Part shown: positions 46,505 through 57,491 of the stretch, piece by piece
How positions within the stretch are numbered: the first letter of the stretch is position 1
Layout: each line of letters opens with the position of its first letter
NCBI GenBank assembly: GCA_016081115.2
Contig: JABTTQ020000266.1
Coordinates: forward strand, 62,001-126,000
DNA length: 64,000 bases
Origin: Rehmannia glutinosa
Taxonomy: Eukaryota; Streptophyta; Magnoliopsida; Lamiales; Orobanchaceae
Reading direction: 5' to 3'
Translations under genes and position numbers: made by a program
Notes under the pieces: model-generated
What the model was told of the DNA's origin: nothing
The model's database searches: none
The model's input: only the letters and a program-made list of their open reading frames with translations

Positions 46505-47570
46505 TTGGAGGGTCATTGTATAAAAAGGCTTTTCTTCACCCTATCCGAGATGCTTATCTCGAAAGAGGAAGGTAACTATGTGTTGAGAGAGATACATGAG
46601 GGTGCCTGTGGAGCTCATATCGGGGGAAGAGCCTTAGCCAAAAAGGTGGTCCGAGCTGGGTATTTTTGGCCCAAATGGAAGAAGGCTGCCGAGGAAATGG
46701 TAAGGAAGTGTGATAGTTGCCAGAGACACAGTTCACTTGATACATCAACCAGCAGAACTATTGGGGGTTATGAGCTCACCATGTCCTTTCGCAAAGTGGG
46801 GGATAGACATCGTGGGACCTTTCCCTAGAGCAACGGGACAGAGAAAATTCTTAATAGTAGCGGTGGATTACTTTAGCAAATGGGTAGAAGCAGAACCCGT
46901 GGCCAGGATATCCGAGTCGCAAATTAAAAGTTTCATTTGGAAAAATTTGGTTAGCAGGTATGGGTGGCCGAGAGACCTGATATCGGACAACGGAACTCAG
47001 TTTCAGGGCAGGAAGATCAGAAAATGGTTAGCAGAGATGAAAGTCAGGCAGCACTTCACCTCCGTAGCCCACCCTCAAGCAAATGGTCAAGTAGAGGTCA
47101 CGAATCGATCTATCGTCAAAGGAATCAAGGCAAGGCTGGAACGAGCTGGAGGAGGATGGGTGGACGAGCTGCACTCGGTGTTATGGTCTCATCGCACTAC
47201 TCCCAAGGAGGCAACGGGAGAAACCCCATTCAGTCTGGTATATGGAACTGAAGCTGTCATACCGGTAGAGATCGGTATGGAAAGCCACCGCCCGTAACTT
47301 TGAGGAAGAACTCAATACGGAGCTATTGAGGAGGTATTAGACCAAGTGGAAGAGAGGAGGGAGCAAGCTTATTTGAAGATGGAAGCTAGCAAAAGTTTGT
47401 TAAAAGCCACGTACGACAGGAGAGTAAGGAAGAGGAGCTTCAAGGTAGGAGACCTGGTTTTAAGGCAAGCAGATGCTCTGAAACCGGTGGGAAAACTTGA
47501 GGCGAACTGGGAAGGGCCTTACAAGGTCACTAAAGTAATTGCTAAGGAGCTTATGAATTGGAAGATATGA
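46505..47570 (+). pseudogene. Integrase of gypsy 2 (core intact)
   Basis: The N-terminal H2C2 zinc domain in 46505-46745 (LREIHEGACGAHIGGRALA, CDSCQRH) is followed, after a frame change, by a complete catalytic core in 46710-47297: KWGIDIVGPF, VDYFSKWVEAEPV, LISDNGTQF and HPQANGQVEVTN supply the D, D and E residues. It continues into WSHRTTPKEATGETPFSL. The C-terminal frame 47346-47570 has the GPY-type block ANWEGPYKV. It is the best-preserved pol domain in the window. Confidence 0.9.
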
Positions 47571-47689
47571 AAGGTACTAAGATTCCTGGCCATGGAATGT
47601 ATGTCATCTAAAGAAATTTTATGTGTGATTTACTAGTCCGAATGAAATCAATATTTTGGCAGACTATATAAAGTGTTTTCCAGGTCTCG

Positions 47690-48610
47690 CTCAAACCCCG
47701 GGTGGCCGAGCTCGGCACTACCAACTCGGGTCCCTTGGGGAAATTCTATCTCCAGGGTTAAACAGCTCAAACCCCGAGTGGCGAGCTCGACTATCTCAGG
47801 TCCCTTGGGGAAATTCTATCTCCGAGGGTTAAACAAGCTCAAACCCCGAGTGGCCGAGCTCGGCTCTGCACTCAACTCAGTCCCTTGGGGAAATTCTATC
47901 TCCGAGGGTTAAACAAGCTCAAACCCCCGGTGGCCGAGCTCGGCTCACCAACTCGGGTCCCTGGGGGAAATTCTCTCAGAGGGTTAAACATGCTCAAACC
48001 CCGAGTGGCCGAGCTCACTCGTACTCAACCCAGGTCCCTGGGGAAATTCTCTCCAGGGTTAAACAAGCTCAAACCCCCGAGTGGCCGAGCTCACTGCACC
48101 ATCTCGGGTCCCCGGGGAAATTCTATCTCCAGGGTTAACAGGCTCAAATCCCCGAGTGGCCGAGCTCACTGCACTCAACTCGGGTCCCTGGGGAAATTCT
48201 ATCTCCGAGGGTTAAACAAGCTCAAACCCCGAGTGGCCGAGCTCGGCTCGTACTCAACTCAGTCCCTGGGAAATTCTCCGAGGGTTAAACAAGCTCAAAC
48301 CCCGGTGGCCGAGCTCGGCCTGCACTCAACTCGGGTCCCTTGGGAAATTCTATCTCCGAGGGTTAAACAAGCTCAAACCCCGAGTGGCCGAGCTCACTGC
48401 ACTCAACTCAGTCCCTTTGGGAAATTCTATCTCAGGGTTAAACAAGCTCAAACCCCGAGTGGCCGAGCTCGGCTCCTACCATCTCAGGTCCCTTTGGGAA
48501 ATTCTCTCCAGGGTTAAACAAGCTCAAAGCCCGAGTGAGTGGCTCGAGCTCACTCGCACCCTCTCGGGTCCCTTGGGAAATTCTAACCATCCGTGGGCCT
48601 CTCAAAACCC
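47690..48610 (+). repeat. ~75-bp tandem array downstream of gypsy 2 integrase, about 12 units
   Basis: Units share GGTTAAACAAGCTCAAACCC, GAGTGGCCGAGCTCGGCTC, then CTCAACTCGGGTCCCT and GGGAAATTCTATCTCC. The core GCCGAGCTCGGC is a perfect palindrome. Units vary mainly at CG-containing words. Open frames across the array are artefacts. It is in the same position as the hairpin array of gypsy 1. Confidence 0.9.
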
Positions 48611-48879
48611 CTAGAGGTCGAGCTCGGCTCGATTAATCTCAAATAGGGTAGGCCAACTACTGAAATATGAACAAAAAACGACAGGTCGAACTGAACGGAG
48701 AAAATATGCATCAAATATTACAAAGCAAGATAGTTTTAAGTACATAGGTTCATTAACAAAAACATAATTACAAAGGCCCTGAAACATTTAGGGCGCCACA
48801 TTGCCTTGAACATTGGCAGCACTAGGATCGGGAGTCCCCTCACTATCGCTACTTAGTGTTTCGAGAGAGGGATGAGTAG

Positions 48880-50697
48880 TTAAGGGTTGAACTTGCAGAG
48901 CGAGAAGGGCGCGCAAGAGCTGGCCGAGCTGGACGGAGCACCCCCTGAAGGATTAGCTGCTGGTTCAGAGGCATCGGGCAACTCCTTAATCGCCTCCTTC
49001 AGGTCAGGGACCTCGAGTGTGAGTCCCTTGGCTTGAGCCCTTTTGGCCATGATGATCATGCCTCGCTCTAGGTAGGGAAGAGCGTCGCCCACCACTGGTC
49101 CAGAATTCGTCGGAAAGCTAGATATTTCTCCTTCTCCTGCTGCCACTCGGCAGCGACCTTATACCCAGCGGATCTTCCCTCTTCCCTAGCTCGGATAACA
49201 TCCCCTCGAGCCGTGGTCAACTCCATTTCTAAGGCCTTAACCTTGTCCTCCGAGTTAGTGAGTGGGCCTTTAATACTTGAATTTCTCGAAGAGGCCTTCA
49301 GCGACTCTCCGCATCCAGGGTAGTAGATCTGGATTGCACTTGATCGAATCGATGCTGCAGGATCTCGTTGGCCCGCCTCAGCTCGGTAGCATCGGTCAGA
49401 CCTACGCGGGCATCCCGAACTATGGATCCCATAGTAAGAATCATCTGGAAAACGCTAAAGGAGTAAGCAAGCTGAAGCGAATAATAATAAAACTTAAGAT
49501 TTTGTAAATTATTACCCGAGATGCGTGATGGGCCATGTCTCGAATACGGACTTGGATGTCCGCATTCCCTAAAGCTCGCTGATGGACCGGAGTGACCAGG
49601 TTTTCCACCCAGGTAGCATTGAGCTCTGGAACCATAATATTGAGGGGGGAATCCCCCTCTCCAGTTGGGAGATCGGCCAAATTGAGTCGGGGCCTTATGG
49701 GGTGAAATGCCCCCGAGCTAGATGCCGCATGGGACCTTTTTCTCTGACGAATCAGGTCAGCGGCAGGAGGAGAAGGGCTGCGAGAGGCTTGCCTACGGGG
49801 ACTCTGAGTCGAGGCAGCTAGAGTATGGGGAGTAGGAGGACCCGCTCCCGGGAGTGCTCGTCAAAGGATGTGCCATTCCCTTCGGGGTGTATGGATCGGC
49901 TCGAAGATTTCCTCGCATCGGCCGCCCGAGCTAGCCTCTCTTGCATCGATTGTTCTGTAAAAGCAAAGATGAGGTATTAGAATACGAAAAAAAGGGGGGG
50001 GGAATTTGCTCAATTATACCTAGGTCCCCAGGTAGATCTACCGCTTTGGGACTCAAACGGAAATAATACAGTAAAGGCCAGGACTCAACCAAGAGCTGGG
50101 CATGATAAGGGTCACTGTTTAAACGTCGGACTAGATCCAAGGTGGCCGGAGTAGGTTTAACACCCCTGCCTTGATGAGGAAGGTCATCGATCCAGCGAGT
50201 GGCAAAGGGCCACGGCTCGGGAGAAGAAATGTAAAAGAACCTCTTCTTCCAATACTTGTTAGAAGAGGGTGTGCCATCAATGAACTTGGCTAAACCCCAT
50301 TTAGTAAATTAAAAAAGCCTGGAGTCTTTGGAAGTTTTAGCCAGTAGAAAGTGCGCCGAGTGGGGTGTGGGTACTTCTTGTGAGTGTTGAAGTATCATGG
50401 AGAAGCTAACTAATAACCTAATGGAGTTGGGGACCAATTGGGTTAGGGGGATACCATAGCTTCGAGAGATTCGACAGATCAGGTCAGGAACAGGAAAGCG
50501 GAGTCCTGCCTCGAGTTGCTCCACAAAAAAACAAGCAAACCCCGAGGGAGGGCTGTATGGTACATCGGTGGGCCCGGGAAGGCGTAGCTCATAGGAATCA
50601 GGTATGCCCGCATTGATGCGGAGATTATTTAGCGACTCTTGCGATAAGGTACTATAAATGTTTGGCCGAAATTTGGATTGTTACTTGAAGAAGCCAT
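48880..50697 (-). pseudogene. Spliced antisense gene of gypsy 2 (putative gypsy-type transposon domain protein)
   Basis: Opposite strand to gag-pol. Start near 50697 (MASSSNNPNFGQTFIVPY), followed by one frame break at about 50630. The conserved domain includes EAGLRFPVPDLICRI (50524-50309), like the antisense product of gypsy 1. Two introns are visible: 50019-49955 (CTAG|GTATAATT...CTTTTACAG|AACAATCG) and 49515-49445 (TCGG|GTAATAAT...TTTTCCAG|ATGATTC). The last exon ends in an alanine/serine-rich tail (49146-48880) with LPYLERGMIIMAKRAQAKG. Antisense genes of this kind are known in Tat elements; the function is unknown. Confidence 0.75.
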
Positions 50698-50814
50698 TTT
50701 TATAGAGGGAAATGTGTAGAAAACTTGATTAAAAGATCACGATCCGAACAAGAAGGCGAAAAGTGCACGGGAGGGAAGAGGGAAGCATGCAAATGGATTT
50801 AGGCGTATACGTGT

Positions 50815-50846
50815 GTATATATATATATATATACAACCAAAACAAA

Positions 50847-50880
<34 letters not shown>
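50815..50880. repeat. TA dinucleotide microsatellites
   Basis: Two (TA)n runs separated by about 18 bases, upstream of the antisense gene of gypsy 2 and thus possibly within its promoter or leader. Confidence 0.9.
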
Positions 50881-50884
<4 letters not shown>

Positions 50885-51360
50885 GGGATAGAGAAAGATA
50901 AAGAAGAAGAATAGATGAAGTAAGAATTAAAACTTACTTGATCTCCGGCCATAAGAACTTCAAGGACGATGAAAGGGTGAGACGAATTTTTCGATTTTTG
51001 GAGGGGAAAAGAACCAAAGTTGCGGGGAACTTGAGGAGTGAAAATGGTGAAAATGGAGTGAGAAAGGGGTAGGGGTATTTATAGAGGAGGAGTGTCGAGG
51101 AAGATGAAAGGAGGATGGATAGGAATTTGGATGATATGTAGATCAACGGTAGGGGTGAAGAGAGAGGAAGGGGCGTTTGAAGTGACATAATTAAATGCGT
51201 GTCAGGTCGGGAATCGAAGAAGACTTTTTGAAATTCAAAATCATTACTCGACAACCTGGGCAGAGGTCGGGTACACTTTCACAATCCGAGTCGGGTCGAC
51301 CCAATTCATCAAGAAGCAGAATGGAAAAACTAATATATTTTACTCACCTAGCTCGGATCT
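50885..51360 (-). promoter_or_regulatory. Probable promoter/leader of the gypsy 2 antisense gene
   Basis: Region between the antisense start codon and the purine tract. On the minus strand a CTATAAATACCCC TATA-like motif lies near 51075, followed by a pyrimidine-rich leader typical of plant 5' UTRs. Inferred from sequence only. Confidence 0.45.
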
Positions 51361-51365
51361 ACGAT

Positions 51366-51473
51366 CGAACTAGGAGAGTAGGGGATTAGCCGATTCGGTA
51401 CATTTAGGAGACACGGAATTTCTTACTCTCCAAGTTTAGACCTACGCTCAAACTAGGAGAGTAGGGGGACTAG
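51366..51473 (+). other. Duplicated polypurine tract of gypsy 2
   Basis: The functional purine tract AGGAGAGTAGGGGGAC abuts the LTR at 51474. About 80 bp upstream AGGAGAGTAGGGGATTAGCC and a start-like GATTCGGTACATTTAGG repeat the tract plus the first LTR bases, so an extra copy of the tract-LTR junction is present. Confidence 0.7.
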
Positions 51474-52723
51474 TTGATTCGGTGTATCTAAGTACATATA
51501 AAAGGAGCGATCCTAAACAAAGAGTATATGACAGAGCTGAGCAGTAACTAAATGGTACGGCCGATCTGATAGAATTATAAGAGCTTGGCCGACCTGATTG
51601 GATATTTAGAGCTCCTGATAAGACTGTTAAGAGCTTTGGACGAGCTGACGGAGCATTAAGAGCTTTGGCCGACCTCGTAGTATTAAGAGCTCCTGATAAG
51701 ACTGTTAAGAGCTTTGGACGAGCTGACGGAGCATCAAGAGCTTTGGCCGACCTCGTAGTATTAAGAGCTCCTGATAAGACTGTTAAGAGCTTTGGACGAG
51801 CTGATGGAGCATCAAGAGCTTTGGCCGACCTCGTAGTATTAAGAGCTCCTGATAAGACTGTTAAGAGCTTTGGACGAGCTGACGGAGCATCAAGAGCTTT
51901 GGCCGACCTCGTAGTATTAAAAGCTCCTGATAAGACTGTTAAGAGCTTGGGACGAGCTGACGGAGCATCAAGAGCTTGGGACGACCTGATAGAGTTGTAA
52001 GAGCTTTGGACGAGCTGACAAAGAGTAACTAGAAGGTACGACCGAACTGACAGAGAGTAACTGGAAGGTACGACCGAACTGACAGAGAGTAACTAGAAGG
52101 TACGACCGAACTGAGAGAGTAACTAGAAGGTACGACCGAACTGACAAAGAGTAACTAGAAAGTACGATCGACCTGATTAATAGTTACTAGTAGATACGAT
52201 TGACTTGACTACAAAAGGCTAAAGCCTTGGTCGACCTGGCAGGAAGTTACTAAAAAGGTGGGCGACCTGACAAGAAGTTATTAAATGTCGAGTCACACTG
52301 CTGCGCATAATCGCCTTCTCGAGAGAAAGACTCGACAAGTAATTAATATCCTAAAAAGCGGATCCGGATGACAGCAAGAACTATCCCCGGGGACGACCTG
52401 ACTGATGTGACTAGTTCTTTTTGTCAACCTAGACGATTTCCCGCCTTAATCCATCTCCCAATCCCGATTGGACACGTGGACCTCAAAGGACCAAAGGGCT
52501 TGGGTATAAAAGGAGGAGGAAGGTGAGAAATGGAGGCATTGGCATTTTTATTATTCAGCTTTTATATTTTATACACTTGTCTTTATTCTTCTTCCCTTTC
52601 ACTAACTTGATCGTCGGAGTGCTCACGCCGGAGTTCTCTCCGGTTAGTCTTTTGCAGGCTAGCTGAAGATCGGGTTGGATTCTTGAGAAGATCTCGCCAT
52701 TAGAGGCCTTTTGAAGATCGGGT
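51474..52723 (+). repeat. 3' LTR of gypsy 2
   Basis: About 1.24 kb, uninterrupted, with a regular ~78-bp minisatellite (51600-51970) and TATA-like GGGTATAAAAGGAGG near 52500. The last ~10 bases (after 52713) differ from the 5' LTR end, so the exact 3' boundary is uncertain. Confidence 0.85.
51600..51970 (+). repeat. 78-bp minisatellite in the gypsy 2 3' LTR
   Basis: Nearly five units. Because 78 is divisible by three the array is open in one frame (51665-52000), giving a 26-residue repeat containing VVLRAPDKTVKSFGRADGAS. This is probably not a protein. Confidence 0.9.
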
Positions 52724-52732
52724 GGTGTATAC

Positions 52733-55700
52733 AATGAAGAGATTTTCCTAAAAAAAAACATGAAGAGATTTTCTGATATATGAACTCATTCAAAACATGA
52801 AGAGATTTTCCTAAAAAAAAAACATGAAGAGATGTAACCAGGGTTAGCATAGAAAGTACATCAAATTTCTTCTTAATTAATTAGAATGTAGGCCTCCATC
52901 CTGTTTGTTGAAATGCTAATGTGAAAACATGTGTCTTGAAGTTGCTCTCTCTCTAACCACTTCTCTAATTTATGGAAATTCAACATGTTATCCTTAAAAT
53001 TTTCAAATGATGAATTTATAACGATTTCAATTTTCCTTTTTTTTTTTTTTACCAAAATAATGTTTAGGCTTCAAAATTCTTCATGTGTGGTGCGGTCCTT
53101 GATTTCATTTTGCATGTGCTCATCACTGAGCCTAAATATTTCAAGATTCACGGACACAAAAATATGCAACAATACTCTTTCTAGATAATCAAGAGTTTGG
53201 GTGGTGGACTAAGCTTACTATTGTGCCAAGTCCGTTGTATTTGTAAATAAGAGTTGTACATTATAGCCAAAAGTGAAACGACGAAGACAATGAAAAAGAG
53301 TTATTTGCATATCCACCTCTTGATTGTGGCTCGGGAGGACCTTACTCGAATGCTCGACAACTTGTACGGAATATGCCAAAGATTCAAATATGGGTTGACC
53401 AAACTCCATGAAACCGCATCCCAATTAACCTCACAGCTCCTCTAATACATGTGTGGTGGGGATATTAGCAACATGCTAAGCTGGAAATGCTAGTATTGGA
53501 TTATATAGGACATTTGCTTTCCCATCCAAGATTAAGGTCTTCTTTATAAGATTTTTCTTTTCTTTTCTCGTAGCTTTCTTAGTCTCTTGTAAGCAATATT
53601 TTTCAATTGCAGATTCAGATATTATGCTAATTTATTGATTTTAAGGAGCTATTTTTGTGTCATTCACATTCTTATGCATTTGATCTATCTTTTTCTTTCT
53701 ATTTGGCTAAATGTAATAGTCGTTTTTTGGCAATTGTGAAATCAAACTCCGTCAAGTAAGATAACCTTGACTTTTGACATGCGGCTAGCTTGAACTTCTA
53801 TGTTGATTCGATTATGAATTCCACCTTAAAAGCATTCAATCCTTATGTAATGGCCACTAGGAGAACGTATTATTAGATTGAAGTGAAGTGGCTTCATGCT
53901 TTGGGACCAGATCAACATTTTGTACAAATTGGCATCTCATAACAAGAAATAAAACTAAATTTGGTGAAACCAGATCAACACTTTGTACAAATTAGCATCT
54001 CGAACAAGAAATTAAGCTAAACTATAAAAGACAAAATATTTTAATATCAAATGAAGTAAATTTAGCAAACACGAATTTTAAGTATGCATATTTACTACTA
54101 AAAAAGTAAATAAAAAATGAATAACACTTTTATAAAGCAAATAATAGTAAAACATATTTATATCCGATTGTTTTTATTGTAGAATCAATACAATTTCAAT
54201 CCTCTGTATTTCTCAAAACATTGAAAAGTTGCCTAGGGAATCAAGACTCTTTGAAAAAGGAAAAAAAAACCGCACAAAGTGATGTTGATTCATGCATTAG
54301 GCGCATCACTCGTCCATTATTGGCTTTCTTGTATCATTGTCAAAGCGTATAACTATGCAAATGAGAACTCTCGAGTCGTTGCGACTTCATCATTTGTTGC
54401 TATCATGTAAAGGAAAACAAAAAATTAAAGATGTACTTAATAAGACAAAAAACAAATTTGTTGGGCAACAAAAATTAGAGATGAACTTAATAAGATCAAA
54501 AATAAATTTTCTCAATTAAGCGTCACAACATGTAGTAGCGTGTGTTAAGCCCATTTCATTTTGTTGGTCTTTTCTTGAATAATACTGAGAGAACCAAGCG
54601 GATGATTAACTTTTGGATTGAAACTCTACAATAAAAGAACTCAAAAACTGGATCATTATAATAACAGAAATTTTTAAAAATATTATACCATATAATACTA
54701 GTATACCGGGAAGCTTGGAATGAAGACCCTTCAATTGGATAACCTAGGTGCCAAAGTTACTCCTACCAACTCGAGATTTGATAAAAAATAGGAAGTATGA
54801 GAAATTACAAAGAAAATAAAATCACATTATATTTTAGAAAAAAATTATGTCAACTATCAAGAATGTATATTGAAAAACCTCAGAGAGTTGCGACAAAGGA
54901 AGGTAAAGAATTGTGCTCAATAGGCGGGTCAATACTTGGACTATTTGTCCTACTATCAACGTTCGCATTTATGAAAAAGAATGCCACACATATTTATACA
55001 CAATACAATATGTAATAATTTGGAAGTTCTCAACCAACAACAACTTCTATAACACTAAAGCCATTCATATATCAACAATAAATAGGCAAATAAATTCAAA
55101 AACTCACCTCCAGGGGAAGTGGTGTAATCAAAGGAGCACTTGCATCCAAGTTGATTGGTTTTTCATTTGGCATAGAGGTAGTTTTAACCTAGTAAATAAA
55201 TGAAAATGTCACCGACAATGATATACTGATTTTACAAATATTAAAAAGTGCATGTAATGCTACAAAAATTGAAATTAACCTGGTTAGTATGCAAAATTGC
55301 ACTATTTGATAATGACACGTCCCTTTGACTTTTTCTTTTCTTCTCGTATGCTCTTTTCTAATCCACTCCTCGGCCTTTTTCCACTTCTTACAGGTTTCTT
55401 TTCTTTTTCTTCCATCCTCTTATTATAATATCATCGACTCATGTTTATATTCATCAAAGTGGGACACGATCTCACAACATTTTGTTTTTCTTCTACGTTC
55501 GATACAATATTTTTTTCACAATCGATTTTGGTCCAAGAGTTGGTCTCACAATTTGTATATTCTCCAAGCTTGCATCAACTTCTTCAATTAACTTTATAAG
55601 ACCATTCTTTGCAATTTTGAATGTCTCAAAGAAGAATCGCACTCGTGTTGCTAATCGATTATTCAAACCCCATAGTTCTTTGTAGTGAACTCCAATCATT

Positions 55701-55957
55701 TTTTTCCTCATTTTCATTCATAGATTCCGAAAGTTCATCATAGAGTTGGAAGCTCATTTTCTCACGTTTTTCTTCACGGAGATAACTATCAAATATGCTT
55801 GAGACATAAAATGCATATTAATTATGGTACATCAACCTCAAAAACAATGAAACAGAACTAGAAAAAGGGAATTCTCATGTAGCAGTGTGAGAAGTGGATT
55901 TAAACAAGAAAGCTACTTTTGCATTAAATTGTCAAATTAATAAACATTTAGATAAAA
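52733..55957. other. Body of element X, no recognised gene
   Basis: 3.2 kb of AT-rich DNA. Features seen: short tandem copies of ACATGAAGAGATTTTC (52735-52835), a ~62-bp direct repeat around GATCAACATTTTGTACAAAT (53905-54010), and minus-strand open frames at 53424-53218 and 55717-55493 that look protein-like but match nothing I recognise. No DDE transposase, FAR1 or SWIM motif was found. The frames could be captured host gene fragments. Confidence 0.5.
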
Positions 55958-56491
55958 CATTGTATACACCAAAGAAAAAAATTGCAAGAAGAAAAGAGAA
56001 GAAACGATTAAAAGCTAACAATTACTCACAAAATAAGCTTATAATCAAACGGGCTTCGTCGAACTTGAACAAGAAGCTGCAGGATAGCCCCAATTCGGAC
56101 GAAGAAGAAGAACCCGATTGAGAAAGATTCTCTAAAAACACCGATGTGGCGTCGTGAGAGAAGAAAGCGAGAGAACGAAAAACGAATTATTCCGATGTCA
56201 TCGTTTTGTCGAAGAAGAGAAGAACTTTTTCCGGCGATAATGAATTATCGGTGCAACTCGTATTTTTTTTCCTTGGTTTCCATCTTCATCCCGTATGGAA
56301 ATTTCCTTAATTTCCATATCTCCTATTATTCTGTCCGTGAATCTTGGGATTCATTGTGGAAAGTGCTGAATTTTTTTGTCTAACCAGCCGTTAACCCTCC
56401 GTTAGTTTCATTCTCTAAAATGACATGTGGCGATGATCCGTACGGTGGAATATAAGATGAAACACAAAAATGGAATAGAGGATCTCATCCG
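55958..56491 (-). repeat. Right TIR of element X, uninterrupted
   Basis: Full-length copy of the TIR. It serves as the empty-site reference for both insertions in the left TIR: inside it GAAGATGGA and GGTGTATAC occur once each, in unbroken context. The open frames within have no recognised product. Confidence 0.85.
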
Positions 56492-56500
56492 CTTTTTAAG

Positions 56501-56659
56501 TGCCACTTCTTTGATATTTTTAAGACCCGGTGCATCTTCGGCCGTGTCAGCCAATTTAGTTCGGAGCATAGTGAGTTCCACAGTAGTGAGGGCAAAATTC
56601 GTAAAATAATTCAGGATTCTTATGACGTTTGCAAGTAAAGATTTGTGTACCAACTGCAT
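56501..56659 (-). pseudogene. Unidentified coding-like fragment, right of element X
   Basis: Minus-strand frame with NVIRILNYFTNFALTTVELT and LRTKLADTAEDAPGLKNIKE, continuing in phase through the X target duplication (codons L-K-K) into the left flank at 22925. A second frame of the same DNA is Cys/His-rich (CKRHKNPELFYEFC), so which frame was coding is unclear. Family unknown. Confidence 0.4.
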
Positions 56660-56677
56660 TCTTCATATCATGACAAA

Positions 56678-57486
56678 TGTTAATTCCGTGTTTTTACGGA
56701 TATTAAATATTTTTTCTTATTTTTGAAAATTTATAAATTTAGTGTTTTGCCTTTCTTGGTTACTTCTTGAATTAGGATTTATTAAATAAAGGAAGTTGAT
56801 TTAGAAAAGGATTGTGTTAAAACTGGTTTCTCGAGTTTTATGTTTATATGGAAAGATCGATTTTTGATAAAGAAGGTTTTTAAAAGAGTCCTAGTCCTTA
56901 TATGATTATGAATCATAGTTCTACTATGTCTCTTTCTTCCTTATTTTGTAGGGACTCAAACTCTTCAAAGGATTGTCTATATAAAGAGGACGTCCTCACA
57001 TAATTGATTACACTTGAGAATTACAACGAGAGAGAGCATATATCTTGGAGAGAGAGAGAGATTGAATTCTGCAAGAGAGAAATATAGTTTGACATATACT
57101 TACGATCTGAGTGTTGAACGAAGTCTTTGCATGAGTACGATTCAACACCGACGATTGAGCGTCTTTGTTTCTCTATTTTTCGTCCATCCGTTGTTTTCAT
57201 AGAAGTTGAGGATAGTTGATATTTTTCTTTTTGGACGAATTGTTTTACAAGATATAGATTTACTCATAGAAAGGAGTTTTGATAAGTTTTGTGCTAGTTG
57301 AGTCATTGATATTGAGATCAGAATCGATACATTCAACTAGTGGATTATTTCGCCCCTCATCGACATGTTTATAAGTATTTTTATACTTATAGACAATTTT
57401 ATCTCGTGTTTTAATTTTATCCGCCGCAAGTTGGTACAAGTATAACACTTTATTCTCGAGAAAGTTTGGGACCTAAAATTCTTTCA
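56678..57486 (+). mobile_element. Solo LTR, 809 bp
   Basis: Starts TGTTAATTCC and ends AATTCTTTCA, flanked by ACAAA on both sides (56673-56677 and 57487-57491). A TATA-like GTCTATATAAAGAGG lies near 56976, followed by a GA-rich leader. No internal region or second LTR is present, so it probably formed by LTR recombination. It interrupts the coding-like DNA at 56501-57800. Confidence 0.75.
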
Positions 57487-57491
57487 ACAAA

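Larger units (their letters stand above)
40068..52723 (+). mobile_element. Tat-type Ty3/gypsy retrotransposon 2, full length with hAT insertion
   Basis: 12.7-kb element at the inner edge of X's left TIR. GGTGTATAC occurs at both edges (40059-40067 and 52724-52732) and only once in X's uninterrupted right TIR, so the junction duplication is real, though its exact length (probably 5 bp within it) is unclear. The 5' LTR starts (T)TGATTCGGTG and is followed by the primer site TGGCGCCGTCTGTGGGAA. Order: gag, protease, RT, RNase H, integrase, ~75-bp tandem array, antisense gene, duplicated purine tract, 3' LTR. Confidence 0.88.
22935..56491. mobile_element. Element X: Mutator-like element with ~535-bp TIRs, carrying nested insertions
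   Basis: The left TIR is split: 22935-23143, then 39738-40067 after element Z. The right TIR (55958-56491) is its inverse along the whole length, ending at GTATACAATG on the inner side. Flanks CTTGTTAAG (22926-22934) and CTTTTTAAG (56492-56500) are a 9-bp target duplication with one mismatch, typical of Mutator elements. Without the nested elements X is about 4.3 kb. Its body (52733-55957) shows no transposase, so X is probably nonautonomous. The right end resembles the MITE at 15338. Confidence 0.8.

Noticed and set aside
47673..48614. Open frames with repeated KLKPRVAEL-like residues
   Set aside because: Repeat shadows of the ~75-bp tandem array.
51665..52000. 111-codon open frame with 26-residue repeats
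   Set aside because: It is the in-frame reading of a 78-bp noncoding minisatellite inside an LTR.
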